NCBI RefSeq assembly: GCF_004803505.1
Contig: NZ_SSWH01000006.1
Span: 124,001 to 188,000 of the forward strand
DNA length: 64,000 bases
Origin: Arthrobacter echini
GTDB taxonomy: Bacteria; Actinomycetota; Actinomycetes; Actinomycetales; Micrococcaceae
Direction of reading: 5' to 3'
The first letter of the stretch is position 1. Each line of letters starts with the position of its first letter. Both the position numbers and the translations under genes were made by a program. This document shows, in pieces, positions 1 through 8,063 of the stretch. The notes under the pieces were generated by a model. It did no database searches. It was not told where the DNA came from and saw nothing but the letters and a program-made list of their open reading frames with translations.

Positions 1-108
1 CGACGCCCCTACCTCGGCCTCGACATCCTCACCAAGAGCCGGCTCACCCCCGTACCCGACACCGGAAACGAGGTAACCGACCAACCCGCCCTCGAACTCA
101 GCGCCTAA
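1..108 (+). CDS. C-terminal end of an unidentified protein (partial)
   Basis: An open frame runs from the window edge to a TAA at 106-108 and gives 35 residues starting RRPYLGLDILTKSR and ending QPALELSA. I do not recognise the family. It enters from the left, so its start and domain content lie outside the window. It is followed by about 375 bases without a convincing gene and then by a toxin-antitoxin pair, so it may belong to an accessory or mobile segment, but that is only inferred from position. Confidence 0.5.
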   Translation, partial: RRPYLGLDILTKSRLTPVPDTGNEVTDQPALELSA

Positions 109-483
109 CCACAACCAACACCAGAAGGACCACCAACCGCTACACCACCACCAGGGACTTGACCACCAGCGAACGGATCTGACTCTTCGGCAGGGCCAGA
201 ACCGGACGCAGGCCGCGTGACAACGACCGCCCTACACCGAGGGCCGTATGCGCCTTCAGCCAACTTGAAGCATTCGGATTCTGCCTCGGAGTGCTTACAC
301 ACACAGGAAAAATACACGTTTCGCCTAGTCAGACAGCCCTCGACAGCCGGTTTTTCCACAGCATTGAGAGGGTCTTGCTTGCGGCAGATCAGCAAAAATC
401 GGTCGCAGGCGAGCTCCGTGCGTTGTGTCACGACTGCGCCCGTACCTCTTGTATGCATATGACTTTTAGGCTATATTTACGTC
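109..483. other. Intergenic stretch without a convincing gene
   Basis: The short frames here (for example 217-462 and 291-563 on +, 105-458 on -) have no recognisable domain and no good ribosome-binding site. The first part is rich in accacc-type words, and the last 40 bases are AT-rich and hold the promoter of the toxin-antitoxin operon. I see no tRNA, transposase or clean inverted terminal repeat. Confidence 0.6.
449..477 (+). promoter_or_regulatory. Promoter of the toxin-antitoxin operon, apparently leaderless
   Basis: TTGTAT at 449-454 and TATATT at 472-477 are separated by exactly 17 bases, a good vegetative promoter. The ATG of the toxin gene is at 484, seven bases after the -10 box, so the A of the start codon is the predicted +1. 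No Shine-Dalgarno sequence precedes this ATG, which fits a leaderless message. Confidence 0.7.
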
Positions 484-912
484 ATGGAGGTTCAGTGGCC
501 CGAGAGTTTTCAGAGGATGTTGGACCGCTACAAAGGGGCAGCAGGGCAGGGCAAGGAGCGTGACGCCGAGGTCTATTCCTTTATCATTGCGGCCCTAGGG
601 GAACTGAGTAGCTTAGACGGTGAGCCAACTGAGGAATCTGCGACCTTCAAGATTGTGCGACAGTGCAAGGCTCACACGGTGTGGAGAGTGTCACACCCAT
701 ATGTCAAAGGGCTGGCGGTGCGAGTCATAGCCTGGTTTCCTCCTGAACACAAAGACACAGTGGTGGTGGCCCTGTTCTCCGGAGACAAATCAAACATAGG
801 CGACATTTTCTACAATTCAGTGGAAGATCGAGCGAAGGTAGCCATACAGGCGTGGTATCGCGAACAGGAGGAGAAAAATGATGGAACCAATGAACTTCCG
901 TCGCGGAAATGA
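484..912 (+). CDS. HigB/RelE-like toxin (phage-derived Gp49-like family)
   Basis: This 142-residue protein resembles RelE/ParE-superfamily HigB-type toxins, which are usually mRNA-cutting interferases. The recognisable core is FKIVRQCKAHTVWRV followed by basic and aromatic residues and a strand that reads VVVALFSGDKSNIGDIFY, ending in a helix with AIQAWYREQ. It overlaps the downstream antitoxin-like gene by 35 bases, toxin first, the order typical of higBA. Its promoter suggests translation from a leaderless mRNA. Base composition is clearly less GC-rich than the genes after 1.8 kb, which suggests horizontal transfer. No catalytic residues can be assigned with certainty. The main alternative is a non-toxic paralogue. 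Confidence 0.68.
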   Translation: MEVQWPESFQRMLDRYKGAAGQGKERDAEVYSFIIAALGELSSLDGEPTEESATFKIVRQCKAHTVWRVSHPYVKGLAVRVIAWFPPEHKDTVVVALFSGDKSNIGDIFYNSVEDRAKVAIQAWYREQEEKNDGTNELPSRK

Positions 913-1261
913 GCAGATTGATGCGGCGTTGCAAAACCCTGATATAGCTGCAAGAGTCGCGGCCATACGCGCTGGGAATCGCGAGAATGATCGCACTTAC
1001 AAGATGCAGCTAGCGATGATTCGTGACGCTGCGAATCTGACCCAGACAGAACTAGCCCAAAACATGGATAGCACGCAGGGTGTGGTTTCGAAGCTTGAGC
1101 GATCCGAAAACATGCTCCTACAGACGCTCCTCCGTTACCTAAATGCAGCTGGCGCGGATGATGTGCGAATTGTAGTCTCAATGAAGGGTCAAGAAATTGA
1201 GGTAGACCTCGACAATGTGAGGGATGACCTAACGAAAACAAACAAGATGGAAGCGGTCTAG
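878..1261 (+). CDS. XRE-family helix-turn-helix antitoxin (HigA-like)
   Basis: A Cro/C1-type helix-turn-helix lies at about residues 45-100, seen in MIRDAANLTQTELAQNM, then STQGVVSKLERSENM and LLRYLNAAGADDVRIVV. The gene overlaps the toxin-like gene upstream by 35 bases, and its ribosome-binding site (acaggaggag) lies inside that gene, so the two are translationally coupled. By analogy with HigBA it would bind and neutralise the toxin and repress their joint promoter. The start could be the first ATG at 878 or the internal ATG at 890. The C-terminal strand with IEVDLDNVRDDL is usual for this group. Confidence 0.78.
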   Translation: MMEPMNFRRGNEQIDAALQNPDIAARVAAIRAGNRENDRTYKMQLAMIRDAANLTQTELAQNMDSTQGVVSKLERSENMLLQTLLRYLNAAGADDVRIVVSMKGQEIEVDLDNVRDDLTKTNKMEAV

Positions 1262-1311
1262 TCCATCTGAATGCATGGCTATTATCTATTCGAACTACCA
1301 CTGGGGAAATC

Positions 1312-1461
1312 ATGGCTACGGAAGACATAAGACTGGAAGCGCGTAATGCACTCTTGAAAGCAATTCTTGACGAGGTCGAGGACTCGAATACTCGTTACAA
1401 CTTGCTGGACCTGTCACAGGCCTACAATTCAATCATATCGGCTCACTCAAGGACGAGCTAG
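1312..1461 (+). CDS. Small hypothetical protein, 49 residues
   Basis: ATG at 1312 follows a purine-rich ggggaa at a suitable distance and opens a 49-residue frame ending at TAG 1459-1461. The product starts MATEDIRLEARNALLKAILD and is helical and acidic, without a known domain. It lies 50 bases after the antitoxin gene in the same direction and shares its lower GC content, so it may be a third gene of that operon. It could also be a decayed fragment. Confidence 0.4.
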   Translation: MATEDIRLEARNALLKAILDEVEDSNTRYNLLDLSQAYNSIISAHSRTS

Positions 1462-1576
1462 AGTTCGTGCTCAAGGCGCCCCATCTCGCAAAGGTGGGGC
1501 GCTTCTTCTTGCTCGTGTAGGCGTGAGTAATCGGGCGCAAGAGAGGCTACGTAGATCGATAGCGCAGCCCTTCTCG

Positions 1577-1609
1577 GTCCGCAGTTAGTCCGCAGGAGGT
1601 CCGCAAAGC
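1577..1609. repeat. Three tandem 11-bp repeats of GTCCGCA
   Basis: GTCCGCA occurs three times at exactly 11-base spacing (1577, 1588, 1599), followed by TTA-type or GAG-type fill. The repeat sits at the right edge of the low-GC patch. Closely spaced short direct repeats of this kind can be binding sites for a DNA-binding protein, such as arm sites of a tyrosine integrase or iterons. No integrase gene is visible here, so the role is unknown. Confidence 0.5.
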
Positions 1610-1733
1610 ACCACTTCCGGCCCATCATGCACAACACCGTGAAGCCCGGAAACTAGGGGTTCTCAGCACCCCCGGCACTAGGCAACCACCCGTTAGAGGT
1701 TCGTGAACATGCGCTGACCCGTGCTCCCGGAAC

Positions 1734-1775
1734 GACGACGGCGGCCCCACCGCACGAGGTGGGACCGCCGTCGTC
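1734..1775 (-). terminator. Hairpin terminator downstream of htpX
   Basis: An 18-bp stem (1734-1751 with 1758-1775) with one mismatch that would be a G-U type pair and a 6-base loop lies 12 bases beyond the htpX stop. There is no clear T-run, as is common in GC-rich actinobacteria. It may also stop transcription coming from the toxin-antitoxin side. Confidence 0.65.
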
Positions 1776-1787
1776 AGTTCGAGCGAA

Positions 1788-2666
1788 TCAGCGCAGGGGC
1801 CGGCCGGCCATGCCCTCGAGCCGCGCGATGCGCTCGTTCATGGGCGGGTGCGTGGCGAACAGCTTGCTCATACCGCCGCCTTTGAACGGGTTGGCGATCA
1901 TGAGGTGGGAGGTGTTGACGAGCTTCTGATCCTGCGGCAGCGGAGCGCGCTGGGTTCCGCTCTCGAGCTTGCGCAGCGCCGAGGCGAGGGCCAGCGGATC
2001 GTCGGTGAGAACGGCGCCGTCCTCGTCGGCGTCGAACTCCCTTGTACGGCCGATGGCGGTCTGGATGAGACCTGCGGCCAACGGGGCGAGGATGGCCAGA
2101 AGCAGCGCGGCGATGGGGTTGCCGCCCTGGTTCCGGTTGCCGCCCAGCATGCCGGTGAAGGCGAAGATCTGCGCCACGGACGTGATGACCCCGGCGACGG
2201 CGGCCGCAATGGACCCGGTGAGGATGTCGCGGTTGTACACGTGCATGAGCTCATGGCCGAGGACGCCGCGCAGCTCGCGCTCGTCGAGCAGCCGCAGGAT
2301 GCCCTGCGTGCAGCACACCGCGGAGTTCTCCGGGTTGCGCCCGGTGGCGAACGCGTTGGGCGCGTTGGTCGGCGAGACGTACAGCCGCGGCATGGGCTTG
2401 CCCGCCCGCGAGCTGAGCTCGCGGACGATCCGGTACATCGCCGGTGCCTGCTGCTCCGAGACCTCGACGGCGCGCATGCTGCGGATGGCGATCTTGTCGC
2501 TGTTCCAGTAGCTGTAGGCGATCGATCCGACGCCGAACAGGGCGAAGAGCCAGATGAACATCGAACTGCCGGTGGCTCCGGCGATGACCGCGCCGAAGAC
2601 GAGGAAGATGCCCATCAGGGCACCGAACAACAACGCCGTCTTGGCACCGTTGAAATGATTGTGCAC
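1788..2666 (-). CDS. htpX: Membrane zinc metalloprotease HtpX
   Basis: This 292-residue M48-family protein has the zinc motif HELMH at residues 138-142 and a third ligand glutamate near residue 210 (RTREFDADE). Two membrane segments precede the catalytic core (about 10-30 and 35-52) and two follow it (about 150-172 and 184-205), the usual HtpX topology with the active site facing the cytoplasm. HtpX degrades damaged membrane proteins. Its length is normal. The start is a GTG at 2666 preceded by a clean aaggag ribosome-binding site. Confidence 0.95.
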   Translation of the reverse strand: MHNHFNGAKTALLFGALMGIFLVFGAVIAGATGSSMFIWLFALFGVGSIAYSYWNSDKIAIRSMRAVEVSEQQAPAMYRIVRELSSRAGKPMPRLYVSPTNAPNAFATGRNPENSAVCCTQGILRLLDERELRGVLGHELMHVYNRDILTGSIAAAVAGVITSVAQIFAFTGMLGGNRNQGGNPIAALLLAILAPLAAGLIQTAIGRTREFDADEDGAVLTDDPLALASALRKLESGTQRAPLPQDQKLVNTSHLMIANPFKGGGMSKLFATHPPMNERIARLEGMAGRPLR

Positions 2667-2801
2667 TGCTTACTCCTTGCAGGATGGAGGCCTCGGTCCG
2701 GGCCGTCACGTACAGCGGCGGATCGAACGGGCCTGGTTCATCCATGGTACGGGGTGGAGCTTCACGCTCGCTGAGAGACGCCCGGCCCGGTGCCTGCGTG
2801 A

Positions 2802-4085
2802 TCAGGGCTCGGGGTGACGGGAATCGTACCGGGAGAAGCCCGGCTGCCACCGGGCGACGGCGAGCACCAGCACCACGCATGCGAGACCACCGACGACGGC
2901 GGTCCAGCCCTCGCCCAGCCACGCGGCCTGACCGCCGGCCACCAGGTCCCCGAGCCGCGGACCACCGGCGACGACGACGATGAAGACGCCCTGCAGCCGT
3001 CCGCGCATGGCATCCGGCGTCGCGGACTGGAGGATGGTGTTGCGGAAGACGCTGCTGATCGAGTCGGCGATGCCCGAGAGGACCAGGCAGGCCGCCGCGG
3101 GAACGACCCACGGTGACAGTTCGCCCTCGAGGGCGGGCAGGGACGACGATCCCGCCATGACGACGACGGCACCGAAGCCCGCCACGGAGGAGCCCCACCC
3201 CACGATGGACCAGATCACGGCCTGACCCTGTCTGTGGATGTGCCCCAGTGGCCCCGAGAACAATCCGGCCAGCACGGATCCGAACGCACCGGAGGCCAGC
3301 AGGATACCGACGGTGAGTTCGCCACCACCGATCAGCACGGCCCCGACGGCCGGCAGCAGGGCCCTGGGCTGGGCGGTGATCATGGCGATGAGGTCGAGGA
3401 TGAACGTCATGCGGATGTTCGGGCGGGTTCCGAGGAAGCGGAACCCCTCGAGCACGGTGGCCAGCCCGGCCCTTCGCGTCGGGCCCTCCGGCGGCAGCGG
3501 CGGGAGCCGGTAGACCGCCCACAGCGCGAAGGTGAAGGTGACGACGTCGACCGTGTACGTCCAGGCGTAGCCCACCTGCGCCACGAGCACACCCGCGAGC
3601 AAGGGTCCGATGGTGAAGGCGAGCCCGAACGTGATCATGCTCAGCGCATTGGCCGCCGGCAGCAGCGCCGGGCGGACCAGCCGCGGGATGATGGAGCTCC
3701 GCGTGGGCTGGTTGATGCCCGCGGCCCCCGACTGGACGGCGATCAGCGCGTAGAGCAGCCCGACGCTGTCGACGCCGGCCCAGGCCTGGAGTGCGATGGC
3801 CGTGGTGGTGCCCCAGAGCGCGAGGCCGGACCACAGGGCCACCTTGCGCCGGTCCAGTGCGTCGGCGATCGCCCCGCCGTAGAGCCCTGCCACCACGAGG
3901 GGGACGAGCGCGAAGAGGCTGAGCAGGCCGACACTGAGGGTGGACTGCGTGAGCGCGTAGATCTGCAGGCTCACCGCCACGATGGTCAATTGGGTGCCGA
4001 TGGCCGAGAGCGCCGTGCCGATGTAGAGCCTGCGGAACGCCGGACTCTCGCGCAGTGGCGTGATGTCGGCGAGCAGTCTGGGCAC
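2802..4085 (-). CDS. MFS exporter, EntS/drug-efflux type
   Basis: A 427-residue protein with about 12 hydrophobic segments and the first-loop MFS signature as GGAIADALDRRKVAL near residues 70-85. The N-terminal part (ESPAFRRLYIGTALSAIGTQ) is typical of the enterobactin exporter/macrolide efflux branch. It would export a drug or siderophore-like compound by proton antiport. No siderophore genes are nearby, so the substrate is unknown. It stands alone, 135 bases upstream of htpX in the same direction. Confidence 0.85.
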   Translation of the reverse strand: MPRLLADITPLRESPAFRRLYIGTALSAIGTQLTIVAVSLQIYALTQSTLSVGLLSLFALVPLVVAGLYGGAIADALDRRKVALWSGLALWGTTTAIALQAWAGVDSVGLLYALIAVQSGAAGINQPTRSSIIPRLVRPALLPAANALSMITFGLAFTIGPLLAGVLVAQVGYAWTYTVDVVTFTFALWAVYRLPPLPPEGPTRRAGLATVLEGFRFLGTRPNIRMTFILDLIAMITAQPRALLPAVGAVLIGGGELTVGILLASGAFGSVLAGLFSGPLGHIHRQGQAVIWSIVGWGSSVAGFGAVVVMAGSSSLPALEGELSPWVVPAAACLVLSGIADSISSVFRNTILQSATPDAMRGRLQGVFIVVVAGGPRLGDLVAGGQAAWLGEGWTAVVGGLACVVLVLAVARWQPGFSRYDSRHPEP

Positions 4086-4234
4086 GGGAGAAGTCTAACG
4101 GCGCTTTGATTCGCTGTAGCAACAGTCGGGGAGGCTCGGCAGGTCTCGACGGTGGCTGCTCAGTGCCAGTTCGAACGCCCGTCGCGCTGCTGCGCGACGA
4201 CGCCTGACGCCGAGTTCCTCAGCCGATTCATCGG

Positions 4235-4450
4235 TCAGGCCTTCGTCAGATCTTCGGCGAACATCACGATGATCCCACTGGGACCACGGAGATAGGTGAG
4301 CTTGTAGACGTCCCCGTACGTCGCGACGTCGCGCAGCGGGTGACAGCCGTGCCGTGCGGCGATCTCGACCGCTTGCTCGATGTCGTCGACCGAGAAGGCG
4401 AGACGGTGCATGCCGATCTCGTTGGGACGCGTCGGCTCCGTCTCAATCGG
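4235..4450 (-). pseudogene. Remnant of a VOC (glyoxalase/bleomycin-resistance) protein
   Basis: The reverse strand reads EIGMHRLAFSVDDIEQAVE, then a middle with TYGDVYKLTYLRGPSG, and IIVMFAEDL before a TGA at 4235-4237. This is the C-terminal half of a VOC-fold protein, including the conserved histidine strand and the RGPSGIIVMFAE strand. Upstream the frame is closed by a TAG at 4451-4453, and the N-terminal half is absent, so only about 70 residues remain of the usual 120-130. No ribosome-binding site or start fits. I read it as a decayed gene. Confidence 0.75.
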
Positions 4451-4585
4451 CTACCAAGGCGCGGCAATCGCCCCGCTCTCTCCTCGACATGGCAGATATG
4501 ACCGGTCCACCTGCCGTGAAGCGGTAATTTGTGTCATCTCGGGAAGGTCGTGGTCCCGCGCCGCTCGGGCGGCGTCCGTGCCACC

Positions 4586-5314
4586 TCAGCCGGCGTCGTG
4601 CTCGGCCGCCTCGATCGCGCGGTCGATCTCCTGCAGTACCCGTGGATCGGCGATGGGCCGGAAGTGACCCATCGTCTCGAGTCGGACGTTGCGGGCGCCC
4701 TCCATGAAGCTTCCGCCGGGAATGTGGGGATCGAACCGGCCGTAGATCGAGGTGATGCGTCCATTCAGTGCCCTGTTGGCTCGCAGGGTCTTCAGGATGG
4801 TGTTGCGCGGGGAGAATGCGCGGATGCTGGGCAGGAGGAAGAAATTGGCGTAGATGGAGCCCGAGAACGGCGCGTTGATCGCCACCAGACGCGCGATCCG
4901 GGGTGCGGAACTCGGCATGGTCAGCAGGAACTTGCCGATCAGCCCCCCCTTGCTGTGCGTGACGAGGACCACGCCGGTGAGCCCGTGCCGGTCGAGGTAC
5001 TCGGCTGCGAGCTCTGCCATGGCCGGAACCGTCCCCCGGTTGTATCCGAGCCTCTGCACCACATGGACCCGGTGCCCGGCACGGTGGAGATGATCGGCCA
5101 CGGGTCTCATGAACTGCCAGGTCTCGTACACTCCGGGGATCAGCAGCACGGGGGCCAGGCCCTGCGGAGCCCCCGGAACCGGCACGAGGTACTGGGCAGG
5201 ATCATCCCTGACGAGGAAGCCGCGCACCTGCCAGTAGCCGACGTACGCATAGTCCAGCAGCCACGCCCAGCCGCGCTCGATGAGGTTCACGTCTCCTACG
5301 GTACTGATCAGCAC
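4586..5314 (-). CDS. Alpha/beta hydrolase, lipase-like
   Basis: This 242-residue protein has the fold of an alpha/beta hydrolase. The nucleophile elbow is THSKGG with Ser121, the acid is probably Asp195 (YGRFDPHIPGG), and the histidine is His217 (TMGHFRPI). LLIPGVYETWQFM near residues 57-69 forms the oxyanion loop. It resembles triacylglycerol lipase/acetyltransferase-type hydrolases from actinobacteria. The substrate cannot be predicted. The GTG at 5314 is the longest start. A GTG at 5290 follows taggagac but at very short spacing, so the start is uncertain. Confidence 0.8.
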   Translation of the reverse strand: MLISTVGDVNLIERGWAWLLDYAYVGYWQVRGFLVRDDPAQYLVPVPGAPQGLAPVLLIPGVYETWQFMRPVADHLHRAGHRVHVVQRLGYNRGTVPAMAELAAEYLDRHGLTGVVLVTHSKGGLIGKFLLTMPSSAPRIARLVAINAPFSGSIYANFFLLPSIRAFSPRNTILKTLRANRALNGRITSIYGRFDPHIPGGSFMEGARNVRLETMGHFRPIADPRVLQEIDRAIEAAEHDAG

Positions 5315-5333
5315 GACGAGACACCGCCCGACT

Positions 5334-5365
5334 TATTATGAACTTCTCAGATTTACTGCTTGACT
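5334..5365 (+). promoter_or_regulatory. AT-rich control region before the Fur-family gene
   Basis: A short AT-rich island (ttattatgaacttctcag and the following atttact) interrupts very GC-rich sequence directly before the Fur-family start. Genes of this family are usually autoregulated through AT-rich operators at this position. I cannot define the exact operator or the -10 box. Confidence 0.4.
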
Positions 5366-5371
5366 GGGTCC

Positions 5372-5842
5372 ATGACACAGACAGCCACGACTCCGGGGAC
5401 ACAGGAGTCCCTCTGGTCAGTGGCCCTGCGCTCCCGCGACCGGCGCGTGACGCGCCAGCGACTCGGTGTGCTGGCTGCCGTCCACGCCATCCCCCATGCC
5501 ACGGCCGATGACGTCGCCGTCGCCGTCAGGACGGATCTGCCGTACATCACCGTGCAGTCCGTCTACGTGATCCTGGCCGACCTGACCGGCATCGGCCTGC
5601 TGCGCCGCATCGACACACCGCACTCCCCCGCACGCTACGAGACGCGGGTGGGAGACAACCACCACCACGCCGTCTGTACGGGCTGCGGTCGGATCGAGGA
5701 CGTGGACTGCGCCGTGGGTCACGCGCCCTGCCTCACCCCCGACTGGTCGCCCGGCGCCCGGCAGATGACCATCGAGATCGCGGAAGTCCTCTATCAGGGC
5801 ATCTGCGACACCTGCCGAACCGCAGCCCCCAGCCACCCGTAA
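5372..5842 (+). CDS. Fur-family peroxide/iron regulator
   Basis: A 156-residue Fur-family repressor. The winged helix covers about residues 25-85 ([21 protein letters not shown] to [14 protein letters not shown]). The metal site region [12 protein letters not shown] is at 95-106, and the structural zinc pairs are Cys102-x2-Cys105 and Cys145-x2-Cys148. The catalase gene follows after only 29 bases, the classic arrangement for a FurA/CatR-type sensor controlling its catalase, so it probably responds to peroxide. I chose the ATG at 5372. An in-frame TTG at 5360 is less likely. Confidence 0.88.
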   Translation: MTQTATTPGTQESLWSVALRSRDRRVTRQRLGVLAAVHAIPHATADDVAVAVRTDLPYITVQSVYVILADLTGIGLLRRIDTPHSPARYETRVGDNHHHAVCTGCGRIEDVDCAVGHAPCLTPDWSPGARQMTIEIAEVLYQGICDTCRTAAPSHP

Positions 5843-5871
5843 CCAGATCCCCGAAAAGGAAAAGGAGCACC

Positions 5872-7359
5872 ATGTCCGAGAACTTCACCACCACGCAGTC
5901 CGGCGCACCGGTCATCGACGACGCCAACTCGTCCGTCATCGGCCGCGACGGAGCCATCCCGCTGACCGATCACTACCTCATCGAGAAGCTCGCCCAGTTC
6001 AACCGCGAGCGCGTCCCCGAGCGCGTGGTCCACGCCAAGGGCGGTGGAGCCTTCGGTGTCTTCGAGACCACCGAGGACGTCAGCATGTACACCCGCGCCG
6101 CGCTCTTCCAGCAGGGCACGACGACGGAGACCCTCCTCCGCTTCTCCACCGTGGCCGGCGAGCAGGGTTCCCCCGACACCTGGCGCGACCCCCGTGGCTT
6201 CGCACTGAAGTTCTACACCTCCGAGGGCAACTACGACCTCGTGGGCAACAACACCCCGGTGTTCTTCATCCGGGACGGCATCAAGTTCCCCGACTTCATC
6301 CGGTCGCAGAAGCGGCTCCCCGGTACCCACCTGCGCGACGCGGACATGCAGTGGGACTTCTGGACGCTCAGCCCTGAATCGGCTCACCAGGTGACGTGGC
6401 TGATGGGCGATCGCGGGATCCCTGCGTCCTGGCGCACCATGAACGGCTACGGTTCGCACGCCTACATGTGGATCAACGAGGCCGACGAGAAGTTCTGGGT
6501 CAAGTACCACTTCAAGACCAATCAGGGCCACGAGACGCTGACCGGCGAGGAGGCCGAACTGCTGGCCGGGGCCGACTCCGACTACCACCTGCGGGATCTC
6601 TCGGAGAACATCGCCAAGGGCAACCACCCGAGCTGGGACCTCAAGGTCCAGATCATGCCGTACGACGACGCGAAGGACTACCGCTTCAACCCGTTCGACG
6701 TGACGAAGACCTGGTCGCAGAAGGACTACCCGCTGATCCCCGTCGGCACACTCACGCTGAACCGGAACCCGGAGAACTACTTCGCGCAGATCGAGCAGGC
6801 CGCCTTCGCGCCGTCGAACTTCGTGCCCGGTATCGCCGCGAGCCCTGACCGCATGCTGCAGGCCCGTATCTTCTCCTACGCGGACGCCCACCGCTACCGC
6901 GTGGGCACCAACCACGCGCAGCTGCCCGTGAACAGCCCGAAGAACGAGGTACGGAGCTACTCGAAGGACGGCGCGGCGCGCTATCACTTCGACTCCGCGT
7001 CGAAGCCGGTGTACGCACCGAACTCGCTCGGCGGCCCCGCGGCTGACCCTGCTCAGTACGGTGCGCACGGCGGCTGGGAGAACGACGGCGAGCTCGTGTA
7101 CGCAGCGCACTCTCTGCACGCCGAGGACGACGACTTCGGCCAGGCCGGGACGCTCTACCGCGAGGTGTTCGACGACGCCCAGCGCGCGCGCTTCCTCGAG
7201 ACCATCAGCGGCGCCGTCGGAGGCGTTCAGAGCGAGGACATCCGTGCTCGGGCCATTCAGTACTGGACCAATGTGGACGCCGACCTCGGCGCGAAGCTGG
7301 CGTCCAACCTCGGACACGGCCACACTCCGGCCACCGAGTCCGAGGCTGCGCTCTATTAG
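5872..7359 (+). CDS. katA: Monofunctional haem catalase
   Basis: This 495-residue small-subunit catalase decomposes hydrogen peroxide. The catalytic histidine is His54 in [13 protein letters not shown]. The segment [19 protein letters not shown] holds the active-site asparagine region, and the proximal haem tyrosine is near residue 336 in [14 protein letters not shown]. Length fits clade 3 catalases. An aaaaggag ribosome-binding site precedes the ATG. It probably forms an operon with the upstream Fur-family gene and ends at a very strong hairpin. Confidence 0.97.
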   Translation: MSENFTTTQSGAPVIDDANSSVIGRDGAIPLTDHYLIEKLAQFNRERVPERVVHAKGGGAFGVFETTEDVSMYTRAALFQQGTTTETLLRFSTVAGEQGSPDTWRDPRGFALKFYTSEGNYDLVGNNTPVFFIRDGIKFPDFIRSQKRLPGTHLRDADMQWDFWTLSPESAHQVTWLMGDRGIPASWRTMNGYGSHAYMWINEADEKFWVKYHFKTNQGHETLTGEEAELLAGADSDYHLRDLSENIAKGNHPSWDLKVQIMPYDDAKDYRFNPFDVTKTWSQKDYPLIPVGTLTLNRNPENYFAQIEQAAFAPSNFVPGIAASPDRMLQARIFSYADAHRYRVGTNHAQLPVNSPKNEVRSYSKDGAARYHFDSASKPVYAPNSLGGPAADPAQYGAHGGWENDGELVYAAHSLHAEDDDFGQAGTLYREVFDDAQRARFLETISGAVGGVQSEDIRARAIQYWTNVDADLGAKLASNLGHGHTPATESEAALY

Positions 7360-7393
7360 GAAGCTCTACCAGGAATAGGGCACCGATCAGCAG

Positions 7394-7445
7394 CACCACA
7401 TGAACGAGGGCGGATCCGTACGGGTCCGCCCTCGTTCATGTGGTG
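7394..7445 (+). terminator. Perfect 21-bp hairpin after katA
   Basis: Bases 7394-7414 and 7425-7445 are perfect reverse complements, a 21-bp stem with a 10-base loop, 34 bases beyond the katA stop. The right arm ends six bases before the stop of the converging epimerase pseudogene at 7451, so it probably works in both directions. Confidence 0.85.
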
Positions 7446-7450
7446 CGTCT

Positions 7451-7985
7451 TCAGGACCGTGCCGCCAGGAACCGGTCCTCTGCGTCGTAGTCGAAGGAGT
7501 CCTCGAAGAAGCCCGTCTGCTGCATCGCCGCGACCCCGCGCTCACCGGCCTCCGCCACCAGCCAGTCGACGGTGGGGCGCACCGTGGTGGCATAGGTCCC
7601 CACCGGCCGGTAGCCCAGGTCGGTGGCAGCGGCGAGATCGAGGAGGATCGGCGAGACCGCATCCCAGGGCGTGGACCCGAGCGTCCCGACGGTGGACGGC
7701 ACCAGCTCCTCACTCCACTGATGACCGAGGCGGTTCGCGATGACGCACGTAGACGGCTTTGCTCGAGAGCAACGCCGTCGAGCCGACACCCGCAAGATGC
7801 GGCATCACGATGTCCGCGTCCGCGCGGGTGAAGGCCAGGCAGTCGACCAGCAGGTCGGCGCCCTCCGAGAGAACTGCTGCAACGCGTCCGGCGTCTCGCC
7901 GGTCGACGGCAACGAAGGAGGCACCCGCCTCCACCAGATCCGCAGGCATACCGCCCTGGTTTCGTGCTCCCAGTCCACGCAACAC
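7451..7985 (-). pseudogene. NAD-dependent epimerase with internal deletion
   Basis: Two pieces of one short-chain epimerase/dehydratase are visible in different frames. The N-terminal piece (about 7985-7745) reads LGARNQGGMPADLVEAGASF, then VDRRDAGRVAAVL and ends at LLSSKAVYV. The C-terminal piece (about 7745-7451) begins CVIANRLGHQWSEE and continues GTLGSTPWDAVSPILL. The central catalytic part (YxxxK region) that should lie between SSKAVYV and the C-terminal piece is missing, and the frame changes at the joint. The gene therefore cannot give a working enzyme. Confidence 0.75.
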
Positions 7986-8063
7986 AATTCGGTGAATATG
8001 TCCGGCGGTGGTGTGCGCATGGTGCGCGAAGATCACTAGACTCCTTGGCAGGAGGCGATGGCC

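Noticed and set aside
2251-4122. Open frame of 623 codons overlapping htpX and the MFS gene
   Set aside because: It runs in a different frame through both genes and encodes an Arg/Gly/Pro-rich product without domains.
4264-4467. Short Ser/Arg-rich minus-strand frame as a gene
   Set aside because: It is a shadow frame. The VOC-domain sequence is in another minus-strand frame.
5794-7323. Open frame of 509 codons antisense to katA
   Set aside because: The catalase on the plus strand is complete, and the antisense product is Val/Arg/Gly-rich without motifs.
7740-8039. Plus-strand frame opposite the epimerase remnant
   Set aside because: No domain and no ribosome-binding site. The recognisable epimerase sequence is on the minus strand.
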